Assembly: GCA_026386805.1 (NCBI GenBank)
Contig: JAPLMX010000223.1
Coordinates: 1-38,029, forward strand
Length of the DNA stretch: 38,029 bases
Reading direction: 5' to 3'
Source: Phycisphaerae bacterium
GTDB taxonomy: Bacteria; Planctomycetota; Phycisphaerae; Sedimentisphaerales; Anaerobacaceae
Below the pieces are notes generated by a model. The model was given only the letters and a program-made list of their open reading frames with translations. It was not told the DNA's origin and made no database searches. Both the position numbers and the translations under genes were made by a program. Shown in pieces: positions 1 through 8,849 of the stretch. The first letter of the stretch is position 1. Each line of letters begins with the position of its first letter.

Positions 1-483
1 GTCCTGGGCGAGGGGATCGCTGCGGTTGAGACCGAACTGTTTGTCCGGACCGGCCGAGATCAGCTCCGGGAAGTTGTTCCCCGGAACGTAGACGTAGTCC
101 ATCACGGTCCCCCACGGGTCGCACAGCGACTGCACGTCGGCGGTCCCGCCCTCGCGGCGGACCAGGGCGGGATCGAGCTTGTCCAATAGCTGCCGCGAGG
201 CCGGCACCGAACGAAGCTCCTGGACCACCAGCTCAATGTGCGCCAGGGCGTTGGTCGAGGCCAAATCCGTTTCCGGCTGCGGCGGGAACTGGCCTTTAGC
301 CTCGTAGTATTCCCGCAGCGCGCTGTCCACCAGGGCGAAGGCGCTGCGCAGCGAGTTCTCCTTCGATTGGTTGTCGACGCGCGCCGTCAGCGTGATCACG
401 ATGCCGGACAGCACCATGATGATGCCCAGCACGACGAGCATCTCCACGAGCGTGACGCCACTGTTATGTCTCAAGCTCACCAT
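1..483 (-). CDS. Pseudopilin (type IV pilus/T2SS-like), C-terminus beyond window
   Basis: This frame reads open from an ATG at 483 to the left edge (161 codons), so the C-terminus is missing. It starts MVSLRHNSGVTLVEMLVV: a short basic leader, a prepilin peptidase site (Gly|Val with Glu at +5) and a roughly 20-residue hydrophobic helix, the hallmark of class III signal peptides. The later part contains a conserved-looking block (CDPWGTVMDYVY, then LISAGPDKQFG) resembling the small C-terminal domain of GspG/GspH-like pseudopilins in Planctomycetota. It is the last visible gene of the minus-strand pilus locus, 27 bp after the preceding pseudopilin. It is probably a minor or major pilin subunit inserted in the inner membrane before assembly; which one cannot be decided from this fragment. 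Confidence 0.85.
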   Translation of the reverse strand, partial: MVSLRHNSGVTLVEMLVVLGIIMVLSGIVITLTARVDNQSKENSLRSAFALVDSALREYYEAKGQFPPQPETDLASTNALAHIELVVQELRSVPASRQLLDKLDPALVRREGGTADVQSLCDPWGTVMDYVYVPGNNFPELISAGPDKQFGLNRSDPLAQD

Positions 484-510
484 AAGCCGCCCCCGCACGA
501 TCCTGCGAGG

Positions 511-1482
511 CTATTGCCCAAAATTGCGAATATCGTCGTTCGTGCCGTAGATGCCGTCCGCACCGGCCGAGATCAACAGATACGAGTCCGGCCGATGCGG
601 CCACGGCCGCGCCTGCACCTTGAAATCGCGAATGTACAACTGGTAGAAGTAAGGGAACATGTCGCTGGGATTGGTGAGCCGGCCCATCTCCGCGCCGTCG
701 AGCGGGTACACGGGGTCCAGCTTGTGCCGCCGGCGTGCCGCCAACGGCTTGTCGTTGTCCGCCAGTATTCCCAGGCTGACCAAGGCCCGGTTGTCCCTGG
801 CATTGTAGACCCGTCCTTCCGGCTGCGCCGCGCTTTCGCCGGGACCGGGGACCAGAACCTTACTGGCCGGGTTGGCCCTGTAATACAGGATCGGCATCCC
901 CGGTGATACGATCTTTCCATCCGGCAGGCGCAGTTTCCGCTCTCGTACCGGGAACACGTCACAGAGCACATAGGTCCGCGGCGCCAGTGGGCCGCCGCCC
1001 CAATCGCCGGAGGTGTCCAGGAACACGCCGTCCGGTCCCCCGCCGAGGAAGAACGCGTTGGCCGTGTCCGCCTCCACGTACCGGCCCTTGCGGCTGAGCA
1101 GCGTGTCCGATGCGGTATAGGTAGTGGCGACCGGCTTGCCCTGTGCATCCAATCCCAAGCCATCCGCACGCCAGGCGGAGTTCGGATGAAATCCCAGCAG
1201 ATCCCACCCCAACAGCGCCTCCGCCAGTTTCTGCGCGCCGCAGTAGTCTCCACGACCGCCGACCATCGGGTCGTTGAAGGAGGAGGGCGGGTAGTCGCCG
1301 TAGTCGTTCTTGAAGGCCGCCAGCCCGAGCTCGATCGACGTGAACTGGGCCTTCTGCTTGGTCTCCTTCGCCATCTTCTGCACCGTATGGACCGCCGGGA
1401 GCAGCAGCCCCGCGAGGATCGCAATGATGCTGATGACGACCAGGATCTCGATCATTGTCAGGCCTGACGTTCTCGTTTTCAC
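511..1482 (-). CDS. Pseudopilin with N-terminal methylation motif
   Basis: This is a 323-residue pilin-like protein. The GTG at 1482 is preferred because AAAGAGGA lies 5-7 nt before it; an upstream ATG at 1500 has no convincing ribosome-binding site. The N-terminus has the processing site SG|LTMIE and a hydrophobic helix (EILVVISIIAILAG). The long C-terminal domain includes YCGAQKL, LLGFHPNS, a cysteine-containing VLCDVFPVRE block, MPILYYRANP and, at the end, LLISAGADGIYGTNDDI. The next gene upstream in transcription order (1572-2483) shares this whole block order, so the two are tandem paralogs. The size is well above that of a classical major pilin (about 150 residues). The likely role is a structural subunit of a type IV pilus-like filament or secretion pseudopilus; surface-layer or substrate-binding functions are equally possible. 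Confidence 0.85.
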   Translation of the reverse strand: MKTRTSGLTMIEILVVISIIAILAGLLLPAVHTVQKMAKETKQKAQFTSIELGLAAFKNDYGDYPPSSFNDPMVGGRGDYCGAQKLAEALLGWDLLGFHPNSAWRADGLGLDAQGKPVATTYTASDTLLSRKGRYVEADTANAFFLGGGPDGVFLDTSGDWGGGPLAPRTYVLCDVFPVRERKLRLPDGKIVSPGMPILYYRANPASKVLVPGPGESAAQPEGRVYNARDNRALVSLGILADNDKPLAARRRHKLDPVYPLDGAEMGRLTNPSDMFPYFYQLYIRDFKVQARPWPHRPDSYLLISAGADGIYGTNDDIRNFGQ

Positions 1483-1571
1483 GGTATCCTCTTTCCACAT
1501 CTATCCAAGCGTAGCATCCGTCGCGCCGCCCCGGGTACCCACAGGGCAGCCGCCACGAGAGACCAACCTCC

Positions 1572-2483
1572 CTATTCCCTGTACTTCCACTCGAAGTTGC
1601 AGATGTCGTCGGCCGTACCGTACTCGGCGTCCCAGCCGGCGGAGATCAGGATGAACGTGTCCGCCCGGAAGGGCCGCGTGGTCGTGGTGATCTGCGTGCT
1701 TTGCGTATTGCGGTAGAACCTCATGGGATCGACCAATTTGTGCGCGGTGGATGTTCCCGACGTTCCGGTCGCCTGCCACGGCTTGCCAAGCTGGATCAGG
1801 CTCTGGTTGTCGTAGTAGTTGTAAATATTCCCCTGGCTGTTCGTCGCCGACATCGAGGCGGCCAGGTTCGGGTCATGATAACTGTTGGCCGTATCTGCCT
1901 TGTAGTAGAGGATCGGCATGCCGGTCCTTTGTCCGTTCTTCATCTGGCGCGCATATACGTCGCACAGGACGAAGGTCGTGGGGAGGAAAGAACCGACGGT
2001 GGTGCCGTAAATATCCTGCAGCCGCCAGGCGTTGGCGTTCTCGGCCTGCAGGAAGGGCCCTTTCCTCGCCTTGAGGTTGTTGTCCCGCAGCGTGGGGGTC
2101 AGCCCATCAATGTTCGGGGGATACAGGGCGAGAGTGGCGGCCGCATCCATGCCGTTACGCCGAAAAGTCGAATTCGTGTGGAACCCCAGCAAGTCCTGGC
2201 CCATGAGGGCTTCACACAGCTTCATGGAGCCACAGTAGGCCTGGCCGTCGCCGTCCAGCGCATTGGAGGGCGGATAGCCGTCGAATTCGTTGTTGAACAG
2301 CTCGACGGCCGCGTTGATGGCGTTGAACTGCGCCTTCTGCTGCACGTCGCGCGCGTAGCGCCGGACCTTATTCAGCGCGGGCACCATCAACCCGATGAGG
2401 ATCACGATGATGCTCATCACGGTCAGCAACTCCACGATGGTAAACGCCCTCTTCTTTCTGGCTTGATTCACGGTCGGTTTCAT
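1572..2483 (-). CDS. Pseudopilin with N-terminal methylation motif (paralog of the next gene)
   Basis: This is a 303-residue pilin-like protein. The start at 2483 (MKPTVNQARKK) is chosen over 2507 because AAGGAG sits 6 nt ahead of it. The prepilin site is RA|FTIVE with Ala at -1 instead of the usual Gly, a tolerated variant. A hydrophobic helix follows (LLTVMSIIVILIGLMV). Shared blocks with the 511-1482 protein are YCGSMKL, DLLGFHTNS, VLCDVYARQ, MPILYYKAD and LISAGWDAEYGTADDI. The gene directly follows the PilC/GspF gene (57 bp gap), so it should be expressed with the pilus machinery. It is predicted to be membrane-inserted and cleaved by a prepilin peptidase. No prepilin peptidase gene is present in the window. 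Confidence 0.85.
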   Translation of the reverse strand: MKPTVNQARKKRAFTIVELLTVMSIIVILIGLMVPALNKVRRYARDVQQKAQFNAINAAVELFNNEFDGYPPSNALDGDGQAYCGSMKLCEALMGQDLLGFHTNSTFRRNGMDAAATLALYPPNIDGLTPTLRDNNLKARKGPFLQAENANAWRLQDIYGTTVGSFLPTTFVLCDVYARQMKNGQRTGMPILYYKADTANSYHDPNLAASMSATNSQGNIYNYYDNQSLIQLGKPWQATGTSGTSTAHKLVDPMRFYRNTQSTQITTTTRPFRADTFILISAGWDAEYGTADDICNFEWKYRE

Positions 2484-2540
2484 GGTCTTCTCCTTTTTCA
2501 GATGCACACTTGGATCTTCGATTTTGCGGAATTCTCTCGG

Positions 2541-3794
2541 TTAACCGGCGGCGCTGAGGCTCGTGATCACCTGAATCATCGGCAAGAACACCGACAGCAC
2601 GATGCACATCACCGTGCTGCCGAGAACGAGAATGATCATCGGCTCGAGCATGGACATCAGGCCGCCGACGAGCACGTCCACCTGCTCATCGTATTGATCG
2701 GCCACTTTCAGAAGCATCTTGTCCAGATCGCCGGTTTCTTCGCCGACGGCCACCATGTTGCTGACCAGCAGGTCCACGGTTTTGGAGGCCTTCAAGGGGC
2801 CCGCGAAGGTGTCGCCCTGGCGAATGGAGTTGTGGACGTGCGCCAGCATGTTCGCGAACACTTCGTTGCCGGCGGTCTCGCGGGTCACGTTGATGGCGTC
2901 GAGAATCGGCACCCCGGCGCTGATCAACGTGCCCAGGGTCCTCGTCCACCGCGTGATCGAGATTTTGCTCGCCAATTGCCCGATGACCGGCAGCTTCAGC
3001 GTGATGGTATCCAGCGCGACTCGGCCCGGCAGGGTCTTGCGGATCAGCCGCAAAAGGAAGACCGTGCCAATCGGGATGCTGACCAGAACGGCCCAGCCAT
3101 AGCGATGGGCGATCCAGTCGCTGATTCCGAGAACGGTCGTCGTCACGGGATTGAGCTTGCCTCCGACCATCTCCTGCAGCACGCCCTGGAAGGTCGGGAT
3201 CACGAACGTCATCAGGCCCAGCACGATGCCAAAGGCCGCCGTCATCACGACGATGGGGTAGATCATGGCCCCTTTGACGCGTCCCTTCAGACGGATCGCC
3301 TTCTCCTTGAAGTCGGCGACACGGGCCAGGATCAGATCGAGCACGCCGCCGGCCTCCCCGGCCGCCACCATGTTGACAAACAGCCGGTCGAAAGCTCGGG
3401 GGTACTTGCCAAAGGCCTCGGAGAGCGTCGAGCCGCCCTCGATGTCGTCGGCCACGTACCCGATGATTCGTTTGAAGTTTCCGGCTTTCTGCTGCTCCTC
3501 GAGGATGCGCAGCGACCGCAAGATCGGCAGACCCGCGTCCTGGAGCGTCGAGAGCTGCCGGGCAAACTGGGTCAGATGTTTGACCTTGACCTTGGAACCG
3601 GCCCCCCGCCGTCTCTTGGGCTTGGCGCCCGCTTTGCCTGCTCCCGCCTTTGTGGCCCCCTTGGGACGGACCTTCGTGGGGAAGTACCCCATCGTGCGGA
3701 TCTTGCTGATCGCCTCTTTTTCGCTGAGGGCTTCGACCTCGTCCTTGATCTCCACGCCCTGGGAATCGAGGGCGACGTATTGAAAGACAGGCAT
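2541..3794 (-). CDS. pilC: Type IV pilus / T2SS inner-membrane platform protein (PilC/GspF family)
   Basis: This 417-residue protein matches the PilC/GspF family in length and architecture. After an N-terminal region (MPVFQYVALDSQG, typical of the family) and a basic linker at about 45-65, there are two repeated T2SSF domains at roughly 65-190 and 270-415. Each has helical cytoplasmic segments and hydrophobic membrane spans (for example IYPIVVMTAAFGIVLGLM and EPMIILVLGSTVMCIVLSVF). Both carry the family signature G-D/E-x-x-G (AAGEAGGVLD and AVGEETGDLD). PilC anchors the extension and retraction ATPases and the growing pilin fibre in the inner membrane. It lies between the PilB-type ATPase and the pseudopilins, the usual order. 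GTGAGGTAGGAAC before the ATG gives a plausible ribosome-binding site. Confidence 0.93.
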   Translation of the reverse strand: MPVFQYVALDSQGVEIKDEVEALSEKEAISKIRTMGYFPTKVRPKGATKAGAGKAGAKPKRRRGAGSKVKVKHLTQFARQLSTLQDAGLPILRSLRILEEQQKAGNFKRIIGYVADDIEGGSTLSEAFGKYPRAFDRLFVNMVAAGEAGGVLDLILARVADFKEKAIRLKGRVKGAMIYPIVVMTAAFGIVLGLMTFVIPTFQGVLQEMVGGKLNPVTTTVLGISDWIAHRYGWAVLVSIPIGTVFLLRLIRKTLPGRVALDTITLKLPVIGQLASKISITRWTRTLGTLISAGVPILDAINVTRETAGNEVFANMLAHVHNSIRQGDTFAGPLKASKTVDLLVSNMVAVGEETGDLDKMLLKVADQYDEQVDVLVGGLMSMLEPMIILVLGSTVMCIVLSVFLPMIQVITSLSAAG

Positions 3795-3890
3795 GTTCCT
3801 ACCTCACTTTCCTATCATCCAGTCCCACACACGTCCTCAAGCATACACCCCTTAACGCAGAGCCGTTACGTTCCAACGGTTGCGATTCCG

Positions 3891-5657
3891 TTAGCTGTCG
3901 ATCATCGTCTCTTTCGAGATTTCATCGATCGTCGTGATGCCATCGTAGATCGCGGCCAAGCCGCTATCGCGAAGCTGTCCCATCCCAGCCTTCAGGGCCG
4001 CCGCACGCAACACGTTGGTCGAGGCACGATTCATGATCAGATCGCGAATTTCGTCGTTGAAGACCATGATCTCGAAGATCCCAATCCGGCCCTTGTAGCC
4101 CGTACCGTTGCATCGGCTGCAGCCGCGCCCGTAATAGAATTTCTTACCTTTGATCTCCTCCTCGGTCAGGTGCAAGTCCCTCAACTGTGCCTCATCCGGC
4201 TCGAACGCCGTCTTGCAGTTCGAGCAGATCCTTCGGACCAGTCGCTGGCTCACGATTCCCTCGATGGTTGCGGTTAGAAGGAAGGGCTCGACCCCCAAGT
4301 CCAGCATACGGGCAATCGTGCTCGGGGAGTCGTTCGTGTGCAGGGTCGTGAACACCAAGTGGCCCGTCAGCGACGCCTGGGCGGCAATTTCTGCCGTCTC
4401 GAGGTCACGAATCTCACCGACCAGGATGATGTCCGGGTCCTGACGCAGAATGGAACGCAGGCACCGGGCAAAGGTCAGTCCGATGTCCGGCTTCATCTGC
4501 ACCTGAATCATCCCGTCCATGTCATATTCGACGGGGTCCTCGGTCGTGATGACCTTGTTGTCGATCGTATTGAGCTCGTTCAAGGCCGAGTAGAGGGTCG
4601 TGGTCTTGCCGCACCCGGTGGGGCCCGTGACCATGATAATGCCGTTGGGTTTGTTGATCAGCAGGCGGATCGTCTTGATGTCATTGGGTCTCAGGCCCAG
4701 TTTCTCCAGGTCGAAACTCACCTGGTTGCGGTCCAGGACACGCAACACGACGCTCTCACCGAACATCGTCGGCAGCACACTGACACGCAGGTCCACCGGA
4801 CTGCCCTGAACGGTCAGTGAGATGCGGCCGTCCTGCGTCAGACGCCGTTCCGCAATATCGAGGCTCGCCATGACTTTGATACGGGAGCTCAACGCCGCCG
4901 CAATGTACTTCGGCGGGGGGATCATCTCGTAGAGGACGCCGTCGATGCGGTAACGCATCTTGTACTCGGTCTCGAACGGCTCGAAATGGATGTCGGAGGC
5001 CTTGTCCCGGATCGCCTGCAACAACACCAGGTTCAGCAGTTTCTTGACGGGGTTGGACTCCGACAGCTCCTTTAGCTCATCCAGGTCGATGCTCGCGTTT
5101 CGGCCATCGAACTCCGCGAGAAACGCATCGGACTGAATCTCGTCGATCAGTTCGGTGATATTGTCGTCCTGCTTGGTCTCGTAGTACTTCGTCAAAGCGC
5201 TTTCCAGGCCCTCACGGTCGGTCATCTTGCCCACGACATTGAAGCCCATCAGGGTTCGCAAGTCGTCCGTGGCGCGGAAATTGTCAATGTTATCGAGCAC
5301 AACCGTCAGCTCGTTCTTGTCCTTCTTGTATGCGATAGGAACAATATGATAGGTCTTGGCCATCTGGGCCGGCACCTTTTCGATCACGTCACCGGCGATC
5401 TCCATGCCGTCGATGCTCGCGTACTCCATGCCTCGCTTGGCCGCCAGCGCCACCTGGAGCTGTGCCTCGTCTACCAGCCCCAGCTCGAGAAAGATCTGCC
5501 CGATGCGAACCCCTCCCCCTCGTTTCTTCTGGATCTCCAGGCATTCATGGACCTTCTCCCGGCTCAGGACGCCCATTTTTATCAGGATACGTCCCAAGGG
5601 CCGGCCGCGAAGTTGCTCGACTGGAGGGAGTTTCTCGAATGCCTTGGTCTTTCCCAT
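3891..5657 (-). CDS. pilB: PilB/GspE-type assembly ATPase
   Basis: This 588-residue GspE/PilB ATPase starts at the ATG at 5657 with AAAGGG 8 nt upstream; a GTG three codons earlier is possible. An MshEN/T2SSE N-terminal domain occupies about 1-160, followed by the N2 domain with the ASDIHFEP signature. The ATPase core has Walker A GPTGCGKTTTL (about 345-355), an Asp box with TTEDPVEYD, Walker B PDIILVGEIRD and a His box (LVFTTLHTNDSPS). The PilB/GspE tetracysteine zinc motif is present (CSNC and, about 40 residues on, CSRC, leading into GTGYKGR). The protein powers pilin polymerisation by ATP hydrolysis at the inner membrane. It is the second such ATPase in the locus; the one at 7040-8785 is a diverged relative. 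Which drives pilus extension and which drives secretion is not decidable here. Confidence 0.93.
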   Translation of the reverse strand: MGKTKAFEKLPPVEQLRGRPLGRILIKMGVLSREKVHECLEIQKKRGGGVRIGQIFLELGLVDEAQLQVALAAKRGMEYASIDGMEIAGDVIEKVPAQMAKTYHIVPIAYKKDKNELTVVLDNIDNFRATDDLRTLMGFNVVGKMTDREGLESALTKYYETKQDDNITELIDEIQSDAFLAEFDGRNASIDLDELKELSESNPVKKLLNLVLLQAIRDKASDIHFEPFETEYKMRYRIDGVLYEMIPPPKYIAAALSSRIKVMASLDIAERRLTQDGRISLTVQGSPVDLRVSVLPTMFGESVVLRVLDRNQVSFDLEKLGLRPNDIKTIRLLINKPNGIIMVTGPTGCGKTTTLYSALNELNTIDNKVITTEDPVEYDMDGMIQVQMKPDIGLTFARCLRSILRQDPDIILVGEIRDLETAEIAAQASLTGHLVFTTLHTNDSPSTIARMLDLGVEPFLLTATIEGIVSQRLVRRICSNCKTAFEPDEAQLRDLHLTEEEIKGKKFYYGRGCSRCNGTGYKGRIGIFEIMVFNDEIRDLIMNRASTNVLRAAALKAGMGQLRDSGLAAIYDGITTIDEISKETMIDS

Positions 5658-5697
5658 CGCAATCACCCTTTAAGACCCTATAACCCAATACGATTGA

Positions 5698-5725
5698 ATT
5701 GTAGCAAAGTAAACAACGACTGCAA
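5698..5725 (-). promoter_or_regulatory. Predicted sigma-70-like promoter for the inner pilB-pilC-pilin segment
   Basis: On the minus strand, TTGCAG (5720-5725) and TACAAT (5698-5703) are 16 nt apart. They lie about 40 nt upstream of the ATG at 5657, in the AT-richer 218-bp gap after pilT. This would let the inner ATPase, pilC and pilins be transcribed separately from the upstream ATPase/pilT pair. Nothing else was recognised in the gap. Confidence 0.5.
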
Positions 5726-5875
5726 AGAAAATTACGCATTGGACACCTGGTTAATAGGACACATCCAAATGCCCAAAAACACCGTTTATGCCCTCGGGTC
5801 TGGCCTCTGGAATGAAACCCTCCCACCCCACCTCTGCTTGTAACTGTCCCGCCAGGAAACCTTGGGACCAGACCA

Positions 5876-7033
5876 CTACGTCTTCAGGATCGGTCCCATA
5901 TCCTCCAGTTCCTTTTTGGCCTCTTCGGCCTTTTTCTTCAACTTGCCCTTTGCGGCACCCATCTTGTTGAGGGCCTTCTGCTGCAAGGCGCCAGGCTGGC
6001 GTCCCTTTTCGAGCATCTCTTCAAGCGTGATCTTCCCTGTATCGTAGAGCATCCACAAGTGCTCATCCAACAATTGCATGCCGAGCTTCTTTCCCGTTTG
6101 GATACTCGAGTCAATGCGATAGGTTTTGCTTTCGCGGATCAGGTTCGCGATGGCGGGCGTTACAACCATGAACTCGTAGGCGGCGCACCGGCCGCGTCCG
6201 GTCGCCAGCGGACAGAGTTCCTGGCTCAGCACGGCAATCAGGTTGCCGGCAAGCTGGGTTCGAATCTGCTCCTGCTGGTCGACCGGGAACACGTCGATGA
6301 TACGGTTTACGGTGCCTGCCGCACTCGTGGTGTGAACCGTGCTGAAGACCAAGTGGCCGGTTTCCGCCGCGCGGATGGCGTTACTCATGGTTTCCAAGTC
6401 GCGCAACTCACCGACGAGGATCACGTCCGGGTCCATACGCAGCACGCGCCGCAGGGCCTCGGCAAAACTCGGCACGTCGACTCCAACCTCGCGCTGGTTT
6501 ATGATCGACTTCTTGTGGGGATGATAGTACTCAATGGGGTCCTCGACCGTGACAATGTGCCGGTCGAAGTTCTCATTGATGTAGTTGATCATCGTTGCCA
6601 GCGTGGTTGTCTTGCCGCTTCCCGTGGGTCCGGTAACCAGGAACAGGCCGCGGGGTCGTCGGCACAGAGCCGCGCAGATTTTCGGTAGACCGATCTCGTC
6701 GAAGGTGAGCAGCTTACTGGGAATCTGACGCAGCACCATCGAAAAGCACCCTTTCTGCTTGAACACGGAGACGCGGAACCGAGCCGCTTCGCCAAAGGCA
6801 AAGCCGTAGTCCGTTCCACCCTCTTCCTGGAGCTCCTGCTGGCACCGATCCGGCGTGATACTCTTCATCAAGGCGGCGCTATCGTCCGGCTCGATCACTT
6901 TCGTCTCAAGCGCTCTGAGGTGACCGTCGAGCCGCAGCGTCGGCGGCCGGCCCACACTGATATGAATGTCGGATGCGCCCTGCGATACGCACGCCTGGAG
7001 CAGTCGATCCATGTTCAAGCTTGCCATTGTCAT
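5876..7033 (-). CDS. pilT: Twitching motility / retraction ATPase PilT
   Basis: This 385-residue protein fits PilT (usually about 345-370) with a modest C-terminal basic extension rich in Lys and Glu. Visible motifs are the N-terminal ASDIHISVGRPP block, Walker A GPTGSGKTTTL (about 130-140), an Asp box TVEDPIEY, Walker B PDVILVGELRD, the PilT-specific AAETGHLVFSTVHT His box, and the family motif near the end (a short LLDEHL block). PilT disassembles pilin fibres, producing retraction and twitching. It lacks the tetracysteine zinc motif of PilB, as expected. It starts 6 bp after the preceding ATPase gene, so the two are co-transcribed. AGGGGACG precedes the first ATG at 7033; a second ATG at 7027 has better spacing. 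Confidence 0.94.
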   Translation of the reverse strand: MTMASLNMDRLLQACVSQGASDIHISVGRPPTLRLDGHLRALETKVIEPDDSAALMKSITPDRCQQELQEEGGTDYGFAFGEAARFRVSVFKQKGCFSMVLRQIPSKLLTFDEIGLPKICAALCRRPRGLFLVTGPTGSGKTTTLATMINYINENFDRHIVTVEDPIEYYHPHKKSIINQREVGVDVPSFAEALRRVLRMDPDVILVGELRDLETMSNAIRAAETGHLVFSTVHTTSAAGTVNRIIDVFPVDQQEQIRTQLAGNLIAVLSQELCPLATGRGRCAAYEFMVVTPAIANLIRESKTYRIDSSIQTGKKLGMQLLDEHLWMLYDTGKITLEEMLEKGRQPGALQQKALNKMGAAKGKLKKKAEEAKKELEDMGPILKT

Positions 7034-7039
7034 CGTCCC

Positions 7040-8785
7040 CTAAGTTTGTTCTTCTATGATGCCTTCGATCTGGGCATTGCGCGAGATCTCTTCGGCTGTC
7101 GAAATGCCCTTGAAGACCTTGAGCACGCCATCCTCAGCCAGAGTTCGCATGCCGCCGGCCTTCGCGGCCGTCCGCAACTCGCTGGTCGGGGCCCTCTTGT
7201 ACGCCAATTCCCGCAGCTCGGGGCTCATTTCAACCATCTCAAAGATACCGAGCCGGCCTTTGTAACCCGTATTGTGGCATGCGGGGCAGCCGGCCCCCTT
7301 GTAGAACGGTCGCTTCTTGATCTCCGCCGGATCGATTCCCAGAAGCCGCAGATGCTGCGGATTCGGATTCTCGTCCACCACCTTGCATTTCTTGCAGATG
7401 ACGCGAATCAAACGCTGCGCCATGATGGCCTGAATCGAGCTGGCGACCAGGAAGGGCTTGACCCCCATATCGATCAAACGGGTGATTGCGCTGCACGCGT
7501 CGTTCGTGTGCAGGGTACTGAACACCAAGTGGCCCGTCAGAGCGGCCTGGATGGCGATATCGGCCACGTCATGGTCACGGATTTCGCCGATGAGGATGAT
7601 GTTCGGTGCCTGACGCAACATGGACCGCAGAATGATATCGAACGTAAGTCCAATCTCCTCCTTGACTTGGCATTGATTCATGCCGGCGAACATGTACTCG
7701 ACTGGGTCTTCGGCCGTGATGATTTTCTTATCCGGCTTGTTGAGCTCCTGCAAGGCTGCGTACAGCGTGGTCGTCTTGCCGCTACCGGTCGGGCCCGTCA
7801 CGAGGAAGATGCCGTTGGGCCTTTTGATGATCTGCTGGAACTGCTCGTAGTTGTCCTGCTCGAACCCCAGCGACTCAATGCCGATATTGACGGCGTCGGG
7901 CCGCAAGATACGCAGCACCACGCTGGGGCCGTGCACCCCCGGCAGGGACGAGACACGGAAGTCGATGTCCGTGCCGGCGATGTTTCGCTTGATACGGCCG
8001 TCCTGCGGCAGCCGCTTCTCGGCGATGTCCATGCCCGAAAGAATCTTTAGACGCGCAACCAGCGGGGCCTGCATATTTTTCGGGATATTGTCCTTCTCAA
8101 GACAGACGCCGTCGACGCGATAGCGGATTCGAACGCGATCGGCCATCGGCTCGACGTGGATATCGCTGGCCCGCATGTGATAGGCGGTATCGATGATGAG
8201 GTTCACAAGCCGGATGATCGGACCTTCGTCGCCATCAGCGGCCGCCTGGATACGCAGGGCCTCGGCCTGAAGCTCGTGACCCGCTTCGGCCAGTTCCGCC
8301 GCCGTGGCGTCGATGCTGTGCTTGAGCCTGTCATCCTCCGGTGCCGCCACCTTGTCCACCAGGGAGGTCTCGATGTACTCGCGGATCTTCTTCGGGTTGG
8401 CGATGTGGCACTCCAGCTCCTTGTTGAGACGAAGCCGGACGGAATCCATCATGTCCAGGTCCATCGGATCGCTGATAATCAGCTTCAGACGGCCGTTGTT
8501 CACGCTCAAGGGGAGGATGTTGTACCGTTTGATCAAGTCTTCCGGAATGATTTTGACGGCATCCGGGGGAATCGTCACCGATTCGATGTCGACGTACTTA
8601 AGGCCGAACTGCTTGGCAATCGCCTTAGCCAGTGTGTCCTCGTTAATCAGGCCGAGCTCGAGCAGGACTTGACCCAGCCGCTTATTGCTCGACTTGGCCG
8701 TCTTGATGGCGTTGATCAACGCCTGCTTTTCAACCAACCCTGCCTTAAAGAGGATTTCCCCTAAGTGCATGCGTTGTTTGGTCAT
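7040..8785 (-). CDS. PilB/GspE-type ATPase (second copy)
   Basis: This 581-residue GspE/PilB family ATPase starts at the ATG at 8785 (MTKQRMHLGEILF), preferred over an upstream start at 8809 because GAGG lies 6 nt ahead. The N-terminal MshEN-like domain (GQVLLELGLINEDTLAKAI) is followed by ASDIHVEP, Walker A GPTGSGKTTTL, ITAEDPVEYMF, Walker B PNIILIGEIRD and LVFSTLHTNDACS. The zinc tetracysteine is complete (CKKC, then CPACHNTGYKGR). It resembles the ATPase at 3891-5657 but is clearly diverged, so the locus carries two assembly-type ATPases plus PilT. It is the first gene of the pilus operon, behind a near-consensus promoter at 8820-8849, and is followed after 6 bp by pilT. Confidence 0.92.
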   Translation of the reverse strand: MTKQRMHLGEILFKAGLVEKQALINAIKTAKSSNKRLGQVLLELGLINEDTLAKAIAKQFGLKYVDIESVTIPPDAVKIIPEDLIKRYNILPLSVNNGRLKLIISDPMDLDMMDSVRLRLNKELECHIANPKKIREYIETSLVDKVAAPEDDRLKHSIDATAAELAEAGHELQAEALRIQAAADGDEGPIIRLVNLIIDTAYHMRASDIHVEPMADRVRIRYRVDGVCLEKDNIPKNMQAPLVARLKILSGMDIAEKRLPQDGRIKRNIAGTDIDFRVSSLPGVHGPSVVLRILRPDAVNIGIESLGFEQDNYEQFQQIIKRPNGIFLVTGPTGSGKTTTLYAALQELNKPDKKIITAEDPVEYMFAGMNQCQVKEEIGLTFDIILRSMLRQAPNIILIGEIRDHDVADIAIQAALTGHLVFSTLHTNDACSAITRLIDMGVKPFLVASSIQAIMAQRLIRVICKKCKVVDENPNPQHLRLLGIDPAEIKKRPFYKGAGCPACHNTGYKGRLGIFEMVEMSPELRELAYKRAPTSELRTAAKAGGMRTLAEDGVLKVFKGISTAEEISRNAQIEGIIEEQT

Positions 8786-8819
8786 ACGAACCTCGTGTGC
8801 TGCGACCACAGGTTTACCT

Positions 8820-8849
8820 ATTATATCAGATGTGGGGCTGACCTGTCAA
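8820..8849 (-). promoter_or_regulatory. Near-consensus sigma-70 promoter for the pilus operon
   Basis: On the minus strand, TTGACA (8844-8849) is followed after 18 nt by TATAAT (8820-8825), both hexamers matching the bacterial consensus exactly. The expected start of transcription is about 28 nt ahead of the ATG at 8785. The -35 and spacer lie inside the last codons of cinA, so the pilus operon is separated from the cinA operon with essentially no intergenic DNA. Confidence 0.75.

Noticed and set aside
1701-4277. 858-codon open frame on the plus strand, opposite the pseudopilin and pilC genes
   Set aside because: It overlaps well-supported minus-strand genes; composition (His, Arg, Asp, Gly-rich, no domain) is that of an antisense shadow in GC-rich coding DNA.
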